A stretch of DNA of 64,000 nt from DASWJZ01 sp964440525 (lineage in GTDB: Bacteria; Pseudomonadota; Alphaproteobacteria; Rhizobiales; Afifellaceae), in contig CAYTTC010000003.1 of the NCBI GenBank assembly GCA_964440525.1, forward strand, positions 49,682 through 113,681. The letters run 5' to 3'. Positions 7,251 to 16,499 of the stretch are shown here, one piece after another. Numbering within the stretch: position 1 is the first letter of the stretch; the number at the start of each line of letters is the position of its first letter. Below the pieces are notes generated by a model, which searched no databases, had not been told where the DNA came from, and saw only the letters and a program-made list of their open reading frames with translations. The translations under genes were made by a program, and so were the position numbers.

Positions 7251-8690
7251 GTGAACGTTCAGGGTGAGATTTCGCCGACGGATGCGTTCAACGAGATGTT
7301 GGACGGCGAGGGCGGGGTCCGGCCAAGTTACTCGCGCGTCGCCGAATGGCTTGCCGCGCAATCGAAGCCCGGCCTCAAGCGCAAGCAGCAGGAAGCCGAG
7401 GTCCTGTTTCGCCGGCTCGGCATCACCTTCTCCGTCTATGGCAGCGAGGATGCGCTCGAGCGCCTCATCCCGTTCGATCTCGTGCCGCGCGTCATCTCCG
7501 CCGCCGAGTGGCGGCTTCTGGAGCGCGGCATCGAGCAGCGGGTGCGGGCGCTCAACGCCTTTCTCTACGACATCTACCACCGCCAGGAGATCATCCGCGC
7601 CGGCCGCGTTCCCGCCGATCTGATCCTGGCGAACGAAGCCTATCTTCCCGAGATGATCGGCCACGACCCGCCGCTCAACATCTACAGTCACATCATCGGC
7701 GTCGACATCGTGCGGGTTAGCGAGAGCGAGTTTTATGTGCTGGAGGACAACCTTCGCACGCCCTCCGGCGTCTCCTACATGCTGGAGAACCGCGAGACGA
7801 TGATGCATCTCTTCCCGGAGCTCTTCGCCAGTCATCGGGTGGCGCCGATCGGGCAATATCCGGAGCTTCTTCTCAGAACGCTGCAGGCCGTCGCGCCACC
7901 CGCATGCGAGGGCGATCCGAAGGTCGCGGTGCTCACCCCCGGCATCTACAATTCCGCTTTTTTCGAGCACTCGTTTCTCGCCGACCAGATGGGCGTCGAG
8001 CTGGTCGAGGGGCAGGACCTCTTCGTCGAGGACGGCTTTCTCTATATGCGCACGACACAAGGCCGCGAGCGGCTCGACGTCGTCTATCGGCGGATCGACG
8101 ACGCCTACCTCGATCCGCTCACCTTCCAGACGGATTCGACGCTCGGCGTACCCGGCCTCATGGACCTCTACCGCGCGGGCCGCGTGACCATCGTCAACGC
8201 GCCGGGCGTCGGCATCGCCGACGACAAGGCGGTCTACGCCTATGTGCCCGAAATCATCCAGTTCTATACCGGGCAGCGGCCGATCCTCCAGAACGTGCCC
8301 ACCTGGCGCTGCTCGATCGAGGCGGAGCTTTCCCACGTGCTGGCGCATTTGCCTGAGCTCGTGGTGAAGGAGGTGCATGGTTCCGGAGGCTACGGCATGC
8401 TGGTCGGCCCGACGGCGAGCCGCCGCGAGATCGAGGCTTTTCGCGACAAGCTCCGCGCGCGCCCGGCCAAGTACATCGCCCAGCCGACGCTGGCGCTTTC
8501 GACCTGTCCCTCCCTCACCCAAGCCGGCATTGCGCCCCGCCATGTCGATCTCCGTCCCTACGTGCTGGTCGGCGACCGCGTGCGGATCGTCCCGGGCGGG
8601 CTGACGCGCGTGGCGCTGAAGAAGGGCTCGCTCGTCGTCAATTCATCGCAAGGCGGCGGTACCAAGGACACCTGGGTGCTGCAGGACTAG
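7251..8690 (+). CDS. Circularly permuted ATP-grasp family protein
   Basis: Protein of 479 aa of the circularly permuted type 2 ATP-grasp family (DUF404/DUF407). Typical segments are RRLGITFSVYG, IPFDLVPRVISAAEW, FLYDIYHRQEIIRAG, VLEDNLRTPSGVSYMLENR and VLTPGIYNSAFFEH. ATP-grasp enzymes ligate a carboxylate to an amine or thiol via an acylphosphate. Published genome-context analysis of this family predicts peptide or amide bond formation; the substrate is unknown. It starts at a GTG with GGAG four bases upstream. It is the first gene of a tight four-gene unit with an alpha-E protein, a transglutaminase and an Anbu protease, which together look like a peptide-making and peptide-cutting pathway. 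Confidence 0.9.
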   Translation: MNVQGEISPTDAFNEMLDGEGGVRPSYSRVAEWLAAQSKPGLKRKQQEAEVLFRRLGITFSVYGSEDALERLIPFDLVPRVISAAEWRLLERGIEQRVRALNAFLYDIYHRQEIIRAGRVPADLILANEAYLPEMIGHDPPLNIYSHIIGVDIVRVSESEFYVLEDNLRTPSGVSYMLENRETMMHLFPELFASHRVAPIGQYPELLLRTLQAVAPPACEGDPKVAVLTPGIYNSAFFEHSFLADQMGVELVEGQDLFVEDGFLYMRTTQGRERLDVVYRRIDDAYLDPLTFQTDSTLGVPGLMDLYRAGRVTIVNAPGVGIADDKAVYAYVPEIIQFYTGQRPILQNVPTWRCSIEAELSHVLAHLPELVVKEVHGSGGYGMLVGPTASRREIEAFRDKLRARPAKYIAQPTLALSTCPSLTQAGIAPRHVDLRPYVLVGDRVRIVPGGLTRVALKKGSLVVNSSQGGGTKDTWVLQD

Positions 8691-8692
8691 TT

Positions 8693-9643
8693 ATGCTTGG
8701 ACGCACCGCCGAAAGTCTGTTCTGGATGTCGCGGCAGATCGAGCGCGCCGAAAACATGGCGCGGCTCGCCGAGGCGGGCTTTCGCATCTCGCTCACCCCC
8801 GACACCGGCGACGGCCACCGCGAGGAGTGGGCGTCGACGCTGGCCAGCGCCGGTGTGGTGGAGCGGTTTCTTCGCAAGTATGACGAAACCTCGTTCGATA
8901 AGGCGATCGGCTTCATCCTTTTCGACGACGACAACACGTCCTCAGTCCGCTCCTGCCTCCGAAGCGCACGCTCCAATGCGCGGTTCGTGCGCACCAAGAT
9001 CACGCGCGACATGTGGGAGGCGCTGAACTCCACCTGGCTCGCCTACGATGCGATCAAGCCCGACGAGATCACCGCCGCGCGGTTGCCGGAGCTGCTCGAC
9101 TGGATCCGCCAGCGCACGGCGCTTTTCCGCGGCGCGCTGCTCGGCACCATCCTGCGCGACGACGGCTATTATTTCAGCCAACTCGGCGCCTTCGTCGAGC
9201 GGGCCGACAACACGGCGCGCATCCTCGACGTGAAATATTTCATCCTGCTTCCGAGCAATCAGATGATCGGCGGCGAGATCGACACCTATCAATGGGAGAC
9301 GATCCTGCGCTCCGTTTCCGCGCACCGCGCTTATCGCCACGTCTTCCACGAGAACTATCGCCCCTGGAACGTTGCCGACTTCCTCATCCTGAGGCCCGAG
9401 ATGCCGCGCTCGCTCCGCTTCTCCTACGACTGGCTGAGCATTGCGATCGAAGGCCTCTGCGCGCTCTACGGCAAGCGGGTGCCTTCCGCCGATCTCGTGG
9501 CCGAGACCCGGAACATGCTGAAGACCATGAACATGGAGACGATTTTCCAGGCGGGCCTGCACGAGTTCCTGACCGGCTTCATCGCGCGGAACATCCGGCT
9601 GACCGACGCCGTCGCCGCAGACTACAATTTCGGCCGGCCCTGA
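8693..9643 (+). CDS. Alpha-E domain-containing protein (DUF403)
   Basis: All-helical protein of 316 aa starting MLGRTAESLFWMSRQIERAENMARL, the hallmark of the alpha-E (DUF403) family. It starts two bases after the ATP-grasp stop and overlaps the next start by one base (TGATG), so translation is coupled. Alpha-E proteins almost always travel with circularly permuted ATP-grasp enzymes, sometimes fused to them, and are thought to assist the ligase or hold its substrate. No catalytic activity has been assigned. Conserved acidic and arginine-rich helices (FVERADNTARILD near 165-178) fit the family. Confidence 0.9.
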   Translation: MLGRTAESLFWMSRQIERAENMARLAEAGFRISLTPDTGDGHREEWASTLASAGVVERFLRKYDETSFDKAIGFILFDDDNTSSVRSCLRSARSNARFVRTKITRDMWEALNSTWLAYDAIKPDEITAARLPELLDWIRQRTALFRGALLGTILRDDGYYFSQLGAFVERADNTARILDVKYFILLPSNQMIGGEIDTYQWETILRSVSAHRAYRHVFHENYRPWNVADFLILRPEMPRSLRFSYDWLSIAIEGLCALYGKRVPSADLVAETRNMLKTMNMETIFQAGLHEFLTGFIARNIRLTDAVAADYNFGRP

Positions 9644-10446
9644 TGCGCATCTCGATCCGCCACACCACGCATTACCGCTACGACGCCGTCGGATCGTTCG
9701 CCGTCCAGCGCCTCCGCCTCACGCCCTTCGACAACCAGGCGCAAAAAGTGCTCTCCTGGGCGATCGAGGCCGATGGGATCGGTGACGCCGCTCACTATAT
9801 CGACGGCTTTGGCAACCGCATCCATCTCATCACCTGCAGCAAGCCCTACGAAGAGCTGACCATCACCGCGGCCGGTGAATTGGATACGTTTGATCGCGGC
9901 GGCGTCCTCGGCAATCTCGGTGAAACCGCAAATCCGCTCGTTTTCCTCCGGGCGACGCCACTGACCACGTCATCTGCTTCGATCGATGCGCTGAGCGACG
10001 GCTTGCCCGGCGCTCGGATGCTCGACCACCTGCACTATTTGCTGGAATCGATTGAGAACCGCGTAACCTACGTCACGGATACCACCAACGCTTTTACCAG
10101 CGCCGTGCAAGCCTTCGAGGCGGGACAGGGCGTCTGCCAGGATCATGCGCACATCTTCATCGCAGCCGCGCGCAAGCTCGCGGTTCCGGCTCGTTACGTG
10201 ACCGGCTATCTTCTCGTCGAGGGCGAGGAAACGGCGGTTGCTAATCATGCCTGGGCAGAAGCCTGGATTGCGGAGCTCGGCTGGGTCGGCTTCGACCCGG
10301 CGAACCATATCTGCCCGACCGAGCGCTATGTGCGGCTCGCATGCGGCTTCGACGCGGCCTCGGCCGCGCCGATCACCGGCGCCAGGCGCGGCGGCGGTGT
10401 TGAATCGCTCAGAGTTGACGTGATCGTCCGCCAGCAGCAGCAATGA
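9643..10446 (+). CDS. Transglutaminase-like cysteine protease family protein
   Basis: Protein of 267 aa with an N-terminal beta domain (MRISIRHTTHYRYD, near 1-80) and a transglutaminase core. The catalytic triad is visible as Cys165 in GQGVCQDHAH, His202 in NHAWAEAW and Asp218 in FDPANH. Bacterial members usually hydrolyse peptide or isopeptide bonds rather than cross-link. The ATG at 9643 shares its A with the alpha-E stop. In this operon it probably acts on the product of the ATP-grasp ligase. The start is fixed by the coupling and by alignment with the family N-terminus. Confidence 0.9.
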   Translation: MRISIRHTTHYRYDAVGSFAVQRLRLTPFDNQAQKVLSWAIEADGIGDAAHYIDGFGNRIHLITCSKPYEELTITAAGELDTFDRGGVLGNLGETANPLVFLRATPLTTSSASIDALSDGLPGARMLDHLHYLLESIENRVTYVTDTTNAFTSAVQAFEAGQGVCQDHAHIFIAAARKLAVPARYVTGYLLVEGEETAVANHAWAEAWIAELGWVGFDPANHICPTERYVRLACGFDAASAAPITGARRGGGVESLRVDVIVRQQQQ

Positions 10447-10474
10447 CCGGGCGGCCATTCAGGAGATTCGCAAG

Positions 10475-11308
10475 ATGACCTATTGCGTCGGTTTGCGGCT
10501 CGATCGCGGCATCGTCTTCGCCTCCGACACCCGCACGAATGCCGGCTTCGACAACGTCGCCACCTTCTCCAAAATGCATGTCTGGGAGCGCGTCGGCGAC
10601 CGCGTGATCGTGCTGATGTCGGCGGGAAACCTGGCTTTCACGCAATCGGTGGTGACGCTCCTGAACGAAAAAGTCGATCTCGGGCCGGAGGAGCATTCGC
10701 TGGTCACGGCGAGCACCATGTTCCAGTCGGCCCGCCTGGTCGGCGAGACCGTCCGCGAGCTACGGCGGAACGAGAAGGAGTTGATCGACGAAAGCCCGTC
10801 GCTTTTCAACGCCTCCTTCATCCTCGGTGGTCAGATCGGCGGCGAGCCGCCGCGGCTCTTCCAGATCTACCAGGAGGGCAATTTCATCGAGGCGACGAAG
10901 GACACCGCCTTTCTCCAGATCGGCGAGCACAAATACGGCAAGCCGATCCTCGACCGCGTCGCCAAGCCCGACATGCGCATGGGCGTCGCGGCAAAACTCA
11001 TCCTCATCTCATTCGATTCAACGCTGCGGTCCAACCTCTCGGTCGGCTTGCCGATCGACCTCCTCATCTATCGGAAGGACGAGCTGAAGGTCGGCGAGCA
11101 GCGCCGGATCAACGACAAGGATCCCTATTTTCGAAAAATCTCTACCGGCTGGTCGCAGGCGCTCCGCGAAGCTTTTGCCCATATCGACGAATATGGAGAA
11201 GAGGATGCGGGCCCGGAGAAATCGGTCGCCGCCGAGCCTCAGACCAACGCCGCGAGCAAGACGGTCGCCCAGGCGACGGCCGGCTGGCTCAAAGAAGTCG
11301 ATTCATGA
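10475..11308 (+). CDS. Anbu-type proteasome-like peptidase
   Basis: N-terminal-nucleophile hydrolase of 277 aa resembling Anbu, a bacterial relative of the proteasome beta subunit and HslV. The sequence begins MTYCVG, so Met removal exposes a catalytic Thr. An Asp in ASDTRTN (residue 18) and a Lys in FSKM (residue 33) complete the site. Known Anbu proteins form open ring assemblies, and their substrates are unknown. It lies 28 bases after the transglutaminase gene and closes the four-gene module. The C-terminal 40 residues after HIDEYGEED are an acidic, Ala-rich extension. Its 3' end overlaps the convergent phosphatase gene by 20 bases. Confidence 0.9.
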   Translation: MTYCVGLRLDRGIVFASDTRTNAGFDNVATFSKMHVWERVGDRVIVLMSAGNLAFTQSVVTLLNEKVDLGPEEHSLVTASTMFQSARLVGETVRELRRNEKELIDESPSLFNASFILGGQIGGEPPRLFQIYQEGNFIEATKDTAFLQIGEHKYGKPILDRVAKPDMRMGVAAKLILISFDSTLRSNLSVGLPIDLLIYRKDELKVGEQRRINDKDPYFRKISTGWSQALREAFAHIDEYGEEDAGPEKSVAAEPQTNAASKTVAQATAGWLKEVDS

Positions 11309-12065
11309 TTTCGCGGTGAAGCTCCGGCGTCGCCGCGGCGATGATGCTGCCGTCGGATTTGAGGCCGAGTTTTTGGCCTCGCCAGTCAGTGATGATTCCG
11401 CCCGCCGCCTCCACCACTGGCACGATCGGAAGGTAGTCGTAGGGCTGCAGGTCGCTGTCGACCACCACGTCGATCTGCCCCATCGCAAGCAGCGCGAACG
11501 GATAGCAGTCGTTGAAGAAGCGGCGGGTCTGGCCGAGCGTCATCAGGCGCGCCAGGCGCTCGGGTTCCTTCGCCAGCATCCGGTTGGCTTCGTTGATGAC
11601 GATGCGTGCGTCGTCGATTATCGTCGTCGGGCGGCAGCGGATCGGCACGCCGTCCTTGGTGGCGCCACCCCCGCGGCAGCCGCCAAAGGTCTCGCCGAGC
11701 GCCGGCATGCGGATGATTCCGGCGACCGCCTCCTCGCCGTGCAGGACGCCAAGCAGCATCCCGAAAAGCGGAAAGCCGCAGATGAAGGAGCGGGTGCCGT
11801 CGATCGGGTCGACGATCCAGGTGTAGTCGGCGCCGCTGCCGCTGCGGCCGAATTCCTCGCCAAAAATGTCGTGCGCCGGAAAACGCTTTTCGATGGCGCG
11901 CCTGATATGCGTCTCCGTCTCGCGGTCGGCGATCGTCACCGGGCTTTCGTCGGGCTTGTCCTCCACCGCGATCGCCGTGCGGAAATAGTGCATCGGGATG
12001 ACAGCCGCCGTCGCGCTGATTTCCAGCGCGGCCTTGAGCAGGTCTTGCGGCGTTGGCGCGGCCAT
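11289..12065 (-). CDS. hisN: Inositol monophosphatase family protein (HisN-like histidinol-phosphatase)
   Basis: Metal-dependent phosphatase of 258 aa. Motifs are GEE at 69-71, WIVDPIDGTRSF at 83-94 and a C-terminal DLQPYDYLPIVPVVEAAGG with the last metal ligand. Lithium-sensitive IMPase-family enzymes hydrolyse inositol phosphate, PAPs or histidinol phosphate. The overall pattern (GCRGGG, RFFNDCYPF, DSDLQPYDY) fits the alphaproteobacterial HisN group that performs the penultimate phosphatase step of histidine synthesis. No other his gene is nearby, so the symbol is tentative. It overlaps the convergent Anbu gene by 20 bases. Confidence 0.8.
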   Translation of the reverse strand: MAAPTPQDLLKAALEISATAAVIPMHYFRTAIAVEDKPDESPVTIADRETETHIRRAIEKRFPAHDIFGEEFGRSGSGADYTWIVDPIDGTRSFICGFPLFGMLLGVLHGEEAVAGIIRMPALGETFGGCRGGGATKDGVPIRCRPTTIIDDARIVINEANRMLAKEPERLARLMTLGQTRRFFNDCYPFALLAMGQIDVVVDSDLQPYDYLPIVPVVEAAGGIITDWRGQKLGLKSDGSIIAAATPELHREIMNRLL

Positions 12066-12111
12066 TCCGGTCTCCAGTCATCTGCGCCAGGAGGAGGGGC
12101 GCTCACTCTCA

Positions 12112-12164
12112 GGTTCGTGGGTCGCGGACAGCGCCGCTACCGCGTCGCTTCCGGGATGACAAGC
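12112..12164 (-). repeat. Palindromic intergenic repeat, copy 1
   Basis: Read on the minus strand this gives TTGTCATCCCGGAAGCG, a short divergent centre, then GCGGCGCTGTCCGCGACCC and ACGAACC. The same arms recur at 23783-23829. The potential to fold (CCCGGA...TCCG-GG) and the TCATCCCGG start are typical of REP-like repeats of Rhizobiales. It lies between two minus-strand genes (phosphatase and kinase) and may stabilise or terminate transcripts. Confidence 0.6.
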
Positions 12165-12199
12165 GTTAGAGGCAAGCGCAAGCCACTGCCTTGCCTGTC

Positions 12200-13201
12200 T
12201 CAGCCAATGCTCAGCATCCTGAGATGCAAGGCAAACTCGCTCCCTCCGATCCGCTCAGCCGCACGCTCGAAAGTCTCCTGCGCGTAGCTTGAAAAATCGG
12301 CGGCGCGATTGCCCTGCGCCGCCTGGATGAGCGCCCAGACCGCGGAAAGCACCTGGCACACGGGCTTGGTGACCGCCATCCGCGCAGCTTCCGCATCGTT
12401 CGGTGGCCGCTGAAAATACGCGGTCAGAAGATCGCGGTCGCCCGCTTCGTCGAGATCCGATTCCAGTGAGAAATAAGTGAGATCCCACGCCGGATCGTTC
12501 TGGCCGGAATATTCCCAATCGACCATCCACACGCGCTCGCCATTATCGAGCAGGTTCCGCCCGGTCGGATCGCAATGGCAGGGCTTTGGCGGAACAGGTC
12601 GGGCCGCGAGCGCGTCGCGGATTTTTTCCGCCTCGCTGACAATGGCGCGCGCCTCGCCGACCGGCGGCGCCGAAGACGCTTCGAGCACGCCGAGATAAGT
12701 CTCCATGATCGCGAACGGATCGAACACGCGCGCAAAGGGCCCGGCATTGTCGTGCAGCCGGCGAAGCGTCTCCGCGACCCGCCCGATCGCGCCCGCGTCG
12801 TCCTTCAGTCGCTCCCGCGTAAGCGGCACGGCCCCGTCGATGAACGGCGTCAGCATCACCCCGTCCTCCGAAAAATGCAGCACCTCGGGCGCGACGCCGA
12901 TGGCGGCCGCGCGGCGGACATTTTTCTCCTCGACGCGACGGTCGATGATCGCGCCGGTTCCTGGGCCAGGAATGCGCAGAGAGTATCGTTTGCCTCCGAC
13001 CTCGACCGCGTAGACGCGGTTCGTCAGGCCGATGAGGCGCGTGAAGCGCGCCGCCCACGCCTGCTCCGGCGAAAATCCCGGAAGCGTCGCCAGCCGCCGG
13101 CGCGCGGCACGCTCCTCGCTGGCCGTCGTGGCGCTCCCGGGCTTTCGCATTTTGTCCATGCAAGGATCGATTTGTGTCTTCGGCGGGTTGAGCTGCAGCA
13201 T
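12200..13201 (-). CDS. Choline/aminoglycoside kinase-like phosphotransferase
   Basis: Protein-kinase-fold phosphotransferase of 333 aa (APH / choline kinase group). Seen are an N-lobe with YSLRIPGPGTG, a catalytic loop HCDPTGRN (with the base Asp) and a VDWEYSG metal-binding motif. The LicA/choline-kinase style of VDWEY suggests a small aminoalcohol substrate, not an aminoglycoside. It is divergently transcribed from putA with about 120 bases between. A related kinase (19767-20687) sits inside the betaine operon, so the two may phosphorylate related amines. The start is uncertain: ATG at 13201 or ATG at 13159, neither with a strong ribosome site. Confidence 0.8.
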   Translation of the reverse strand: MLQLNPPKTQIDPCMDKMRKPGSATTASEERAARRRLATLPGFSPEQAWAARFTRLIGLTNRVYAVEVGGKRYSLRIPGPGTGAIIDRRVEEKNVRRAAAIGVAPEVLHFSEDGVMLTPFIDGAVPLTRERLKDDAGAIGRVAETLRRLHDNAGPFARVFDPFAIMETYLGVLEASSAPPVGEARAIVSEAEKIRDALAARPVPPKPCHCDPTGRNLLDNGERVWMVDWEYSGQNDPAWDLTYFSLESDLDEAGDRDLLTAYFQRPPNDAEAARMAVTKPVCQVLSAVWALIQAAQGNRAADFSSYAQETFERAAERIGGSEFALHLRMLSIG

Positions 13202-13281
13202 AACGTACTTGGCGCGGGTGGCCTCGACTAGCCGCTGGCGGATTCGACTGAGGCAGGCCGGCCGTCATCCACGACAGCCGC

Positions 13282-13304
13282 TCGCGCGATCGATCAGCGC
13301 GCGA
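13282..13304. promoter_or_regulatory. Inverted repeat upstream of putA
   Basis: TCGCGCG at 13282-13288 is repeated inverted as CGCGCGA at 13298-13304, centred 30 bases upstream of the putA ATG. PutA here lacks the DNA-binding ribbon-helix-helix of enteric PutA, so control by a separate regulator such as an Lrp-type PutR would be expected. This site is a candidate operator by position only. Confidence 0.35.
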
Positions 13305-13322
13305 TAGACTCGCTCGTGACAG

Positions 13323-16300
13323 ATGCCGCGCGCTCATGATCCTTCCGAAAAGACCCAGCCGCCTCCGGCGGGCGTGAGCCCGCTCCCGGACTTTTCGGCC
13401 GATTACGCCGCTGCCGACGGGGTGCTGGTTCCACGCCTCCTCGCCGAGACGACCGAGGATGCGGCCACCGAGGCGCGCATCGTCGACCGTGCTCGCCGCT
13501 ACATCACTGCCATTCGCGAGGCGCGCGGCGGCATCGGCGGGCTGGAAGACTTCATGCACGAATACAGCCTCTCCACCCCTGAGGGGCTGGCGCTGATGTC
13601 GCTTGCCGAGGCGCTCTTGCGCGTTCCGGACGCCGCGACGCAGGACCGGCTGATCGAGGACAAGCTCGGCGCTGCCGACTGGGAGCACGCGGCGGCGCGG
13701 GAGAGCGAAAACTGGCTGGTCTCGGCGACCACCTGGGCGCTTGGTCTCACCGCCCGCATCGTGCATCCGCCGGAGACGCCTGAGGGGATCATCCGGCGCC
13801 TCGCGCAGCGGCTCGGGCAGCCGACGGTCAGGACCGCCGCGCGCCAGGCCATGCGCCTGCTCGGGCATCAGTTCGTGCTCGGCGAGACGATCGAGGACGC
13901 CCTTTCGCGCGCTCGCGGAGCGCGCCGCGAAGGGTTTCGCCACTCCTTCGACATGCTGGGCGAGGGCGCCCGCACGGCGCGCGACGCGGAGCGCTATTTC
14001 GAGTCCTACGCCGATGCGATCGAGGCGATCGGCAGGAGCGCAGGGGGTGCGCTTCCGGGCCGCCCGGGCATATCGGTAAAACTCTCCGCACTGAATCCGC
14101 GCTATGTCGCGCGCCAACGTGACCGCGTTCTCCGCGAGCTGACGCCGCGGCTGATCGCGCTCGCCGCTTCCGCCAAGGTGCACGATCTCAATCTAACGGT
14201 CGATGCGGAGGAGGCGGATAGGCTGGAGCTTTCGCTCGAGGTTTTCGCGCAGCTTCTGACCGAGCCCGCGCTTGCCGGCTGGGATGGCCTGGGCCTGGCC
14301 GTCCAGGCCTATCAGAAACGCGCGCCGGCGGTGATCGACTGGCTCGCCGAGGCTTCCACGGCGTCCGGCCGGCGGCTGATGGTGCGGCTCGTCAAGGGCG
14401 CCTATTGGGACACCGAGATCAAGCGGGCGCAGGAGCGCGGGCTGCCGGACTTCCCGGTTTTTTCGCGCAAGCCTGCGACCGACCTCTGCTACCTCGCCTG
14501 CGCCAAGCGCCTGCTCGCCGCCCGCCCGCGCCTCTATCCGCAATTCGCCACGCACAACGCGCTGACGGTCGCTGCGATCGTCGAGATGGCAGGCGAGAAG
14601 AATTTTGAGTTCCAGCGCCTGCATGGAATGGGCGAGGCGCTCTACACCGAGGTTCATGGGCGCGAGGGCTACGACTGCCGCATCTATGCACCCGTTGGGA
14701 GCCACAAGGAGCTGCTCGCCTATCTGGTGCGCCGGCTCTTGGAAAACGGGGCGAATTCCTCCTTCGTCAACGCCGTCAATGATGCAAGCGTGCCGATCGA
14801 GAGTCTGCTGGTGCCGCCCGCGGCGAGCTTTGCCGGCGGCGCATCGTCACGCCATGCGGGGATCGCGCTACCCGAAAAGATCTTCGGCGAGCGCAGGAAC
14901 TCGCACGGGATTGAATTCGGCAGCCGCGCAGACCTGTCGGCGCTGACGGCCGGCGTGGCGGCTGTATCCTGCCCGATCCTGGATGCCGTTCCGCTGATCG
15001 GAGGAGAAGTGCAGCAGGGGAAGCGCCGTCATGTCCTCGCCCTAACGGATGGGGAAACCATCGTTGGCACCGTCGCCGAGGTCGATCCCGGCCTAGCATC
15101 CACTGCGGTGGAAACAGCAGTCGCCGGCTTCGCCGACTGGGATGCGACCCCAGCCGAGGAGCGGGCCGCAGCGCTGGAACGCGCGGCGGACCTGATCGAA
15201 GAAAATCGCCACCGCCTCATCGCGCTCCTTGCCCATGAGGGCGGCAAGACGCTCGATGATGGAATTGCCGAGATTCGCGAGGCCGCCGACTTCTGCCGCT
15301 ACTACGCTGCGGAATCGCGGCGCCATTTCGGAAGCGAAACGATACTTCCGGGGCCGGTCGGCGAGGAAAGTCGGTATCGGCTCCGCGGGCGCGGGGTTTT
15401 CGTCTGCATCAGCCCGTGGAATTTTCCGCTGGCGATTTTTACCGGTCAGATCGCCGCCGCGCTCGCCGCCGGCAATTCCGTCGTTGCCAAGCCTGCCGAG
15501 CAGACGCCGCTCATCGCCTTCGAGGCGGTGAAGCTGTTGCATGCAGCCGGGGTGCCGGTGAGCGCACTGCATCTCATGCCGGGCGACGGCGCCATCGGCG
15601 CAGCGTTGGTCGAAAACCCGCGCATCGCCGGCGTGGCGTTCACCGGCTCGACCGAAGTGGCGCAAAAGATCAACCGCGCGCTCGCCGCCAAGGACGGCCC
15701 GATCGTGCCGCTCATCGCGGAGACCGGCGGCATCAATGCCATGATCGCCGACGCGACCGCGCTTCCCGAGCAGGTCACCGACGACGTCGTGACCTCCGCT
15801 TTTCGCTCCGCCGGCCAGCGCTGTTCGGCAGCCCGCATCCTCTTCGTGCAGGAGGACGTCGCGGACACCATGCTTCAGATGATCGCCGGCGCCGCGGCCG
15901 AGCTTCGCCTCGGCGATCCCGCCGATCCCGCGACCGACGTCGGCCCGGTCATCGACACCGATGCCAAGCGGGCGCTCGAAGCGCACCTCGAAACGATGTG
16001 GCGCGAGCAGAAAATCCTCTTTGCTGGACGCGCGCCGAAGGAAGGCCTCTTCGTCGCGCCGCATATCGTCGAGCTCGACAGCGCCGAGGCGCTGACGAAG
16101 GAGGTCTTTGGGCCGATCCTGCACGTCGTGCGCTGGCCCGCCGACCGCCTCGACGACGTGATCAATTGGATCGGGCGGACCGGCTACGGCCTCACCTTCG
16201 GCATCCATACCCGCGTCGGTGGCCGCGCCGAGCGGATCGCCCGCGCCCTGAAGGTCGGCAATGTCTACGTGAACCGCAACACGATCGGCGCCGTCGTCGG

Positions 16301-16499
16301 CTCGCAGCCCTTTGGCGGCATGGGGCTTTCTGGCACCGGCCCGAAAGCCGGCGGCCCGAATTATCTGCAGCGCTTCGCGCATGAGCAGGTCGTCTCCACC
16401 GACACCACCGCGGCGGGCGGCAATGCGAGCCTCGTCACCATGGAGGATCAGGCGGAGCCGGAAGCAGTTCAAGAAAAGCCGCCGGCAAAGACGCCATGA
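13323..16499 (+). CDS. putA: Bifunctional proline dehydrogenase / L-glutamate gamma-semialdehyde dehydrogenase
   Basis: PutA of 1058 aa, which oxidises proline to glutamate in two steps with FAD and NAD+. A helical arm covers about residues 30-130. The PRODH barrel covers about 150-460 (SVKLSALNPRY near 250, VRLVKGAYWDTEIKRAQ near 355). The P5C dehydrogenase covers about 555-1030, with Glu800 in ETGGINAM and catalytic Cys834 in SAGQRCSA. There is no N-terminal ribbon-helix-helix, so this is a non-repressor (branch B-like) PutA of typical length. The last bases ATGA overlap the start of the downstream LssY-type gene. The divergent neighbour is a kinase-fold gene. Confidence 0.96.
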   Translation: MPRAHDPSEKTQPPPAGVSPLPDFSADYAAADGVLVPRLLAETTEDAATEARIVDRARRYITAIREARGGIGGLEDFMHEYSLSTPEGLALMSLAEALLRVPDAATQDRLIEDKLGAADWEHAAARESENWLVSATTWALGLTARIVHPPETPEGIIRRLAQRLGQPTVRTAARQAMRLLGHQFVLGETIEDALSRARGARREGFRHSFDMLGEGARTARDAERYFESYADAIEAIGRSAGGALPGRPGISVKLSALNPRYVARQRDRVLRELTPRLIALAASAKVHDLNLTVDAEEADRLELSLEVFAQLLTEPALAGWDGLGLAVQAYQKRAPAVIDWLAEASTASGRRLMVRLVKGAYWDTEIKRAQERGLPDFPVFSRKPATDLCYLACAKRLLAARPRLYPQFATHNALTVAAIVEMAGEKNFEFQRLHGMGEALYTEVHGREGYDCRIYAPVGSHKELLAYLVRRLLENGANSSFVNAVNDASVPIESLLVPPAASFAGGASSRHAGIALPEKIFGERRNSHGIEFGSRADLSALTAGVAAVSCPILDAVPLIGGEVQQGKRRHVLALTDGETIVGTVAEVDPGLASTAVETAVAGFADWDATPAEERAAALERAADLIEENRHRLIALLAHEGGKTLDDGIAEIREAADFCRYYAAESRRHFGSETILPGPVGEESRYRLRGRGVFVCISPWNFPLAIFTGQIAAALAAGNSVVAKPAEQTPLIAFEAVKLLHAAGVPVSALHLMPGDGAIGAALVENPRIAGVAFTGSTEVAQKINRALAAKDGPIVPLIAETGGINAMIADATALPEQVTDDVVTSAFRSAGQRCSAARILFVQEDVADTMLQMIAGAAAELRLGDPADPATDVGPVIDTDAKRALEAHLETMWREQKILFAGRAPKEGLFVAPHIVELDSAEALTKEVFGPILHVVRWPADRLDDVINWIGRTGYGLTFGIHTRVGGRAERIARALKVGNVYVNRNTIGAVVGSQPFGGMGLSGTGPKAGGPNYLQRFAHEQVVSTDTTAAGGNASLVTMEDQAEPEAVQEKPPAKTP

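Noticed and set aside
12200..13201. An aminoglycoside-resistance kinase
   Set aside because: The VDWEYSG motif and overall pattern fit choline-kinase-like enzymes; there is no resistance-gene context.
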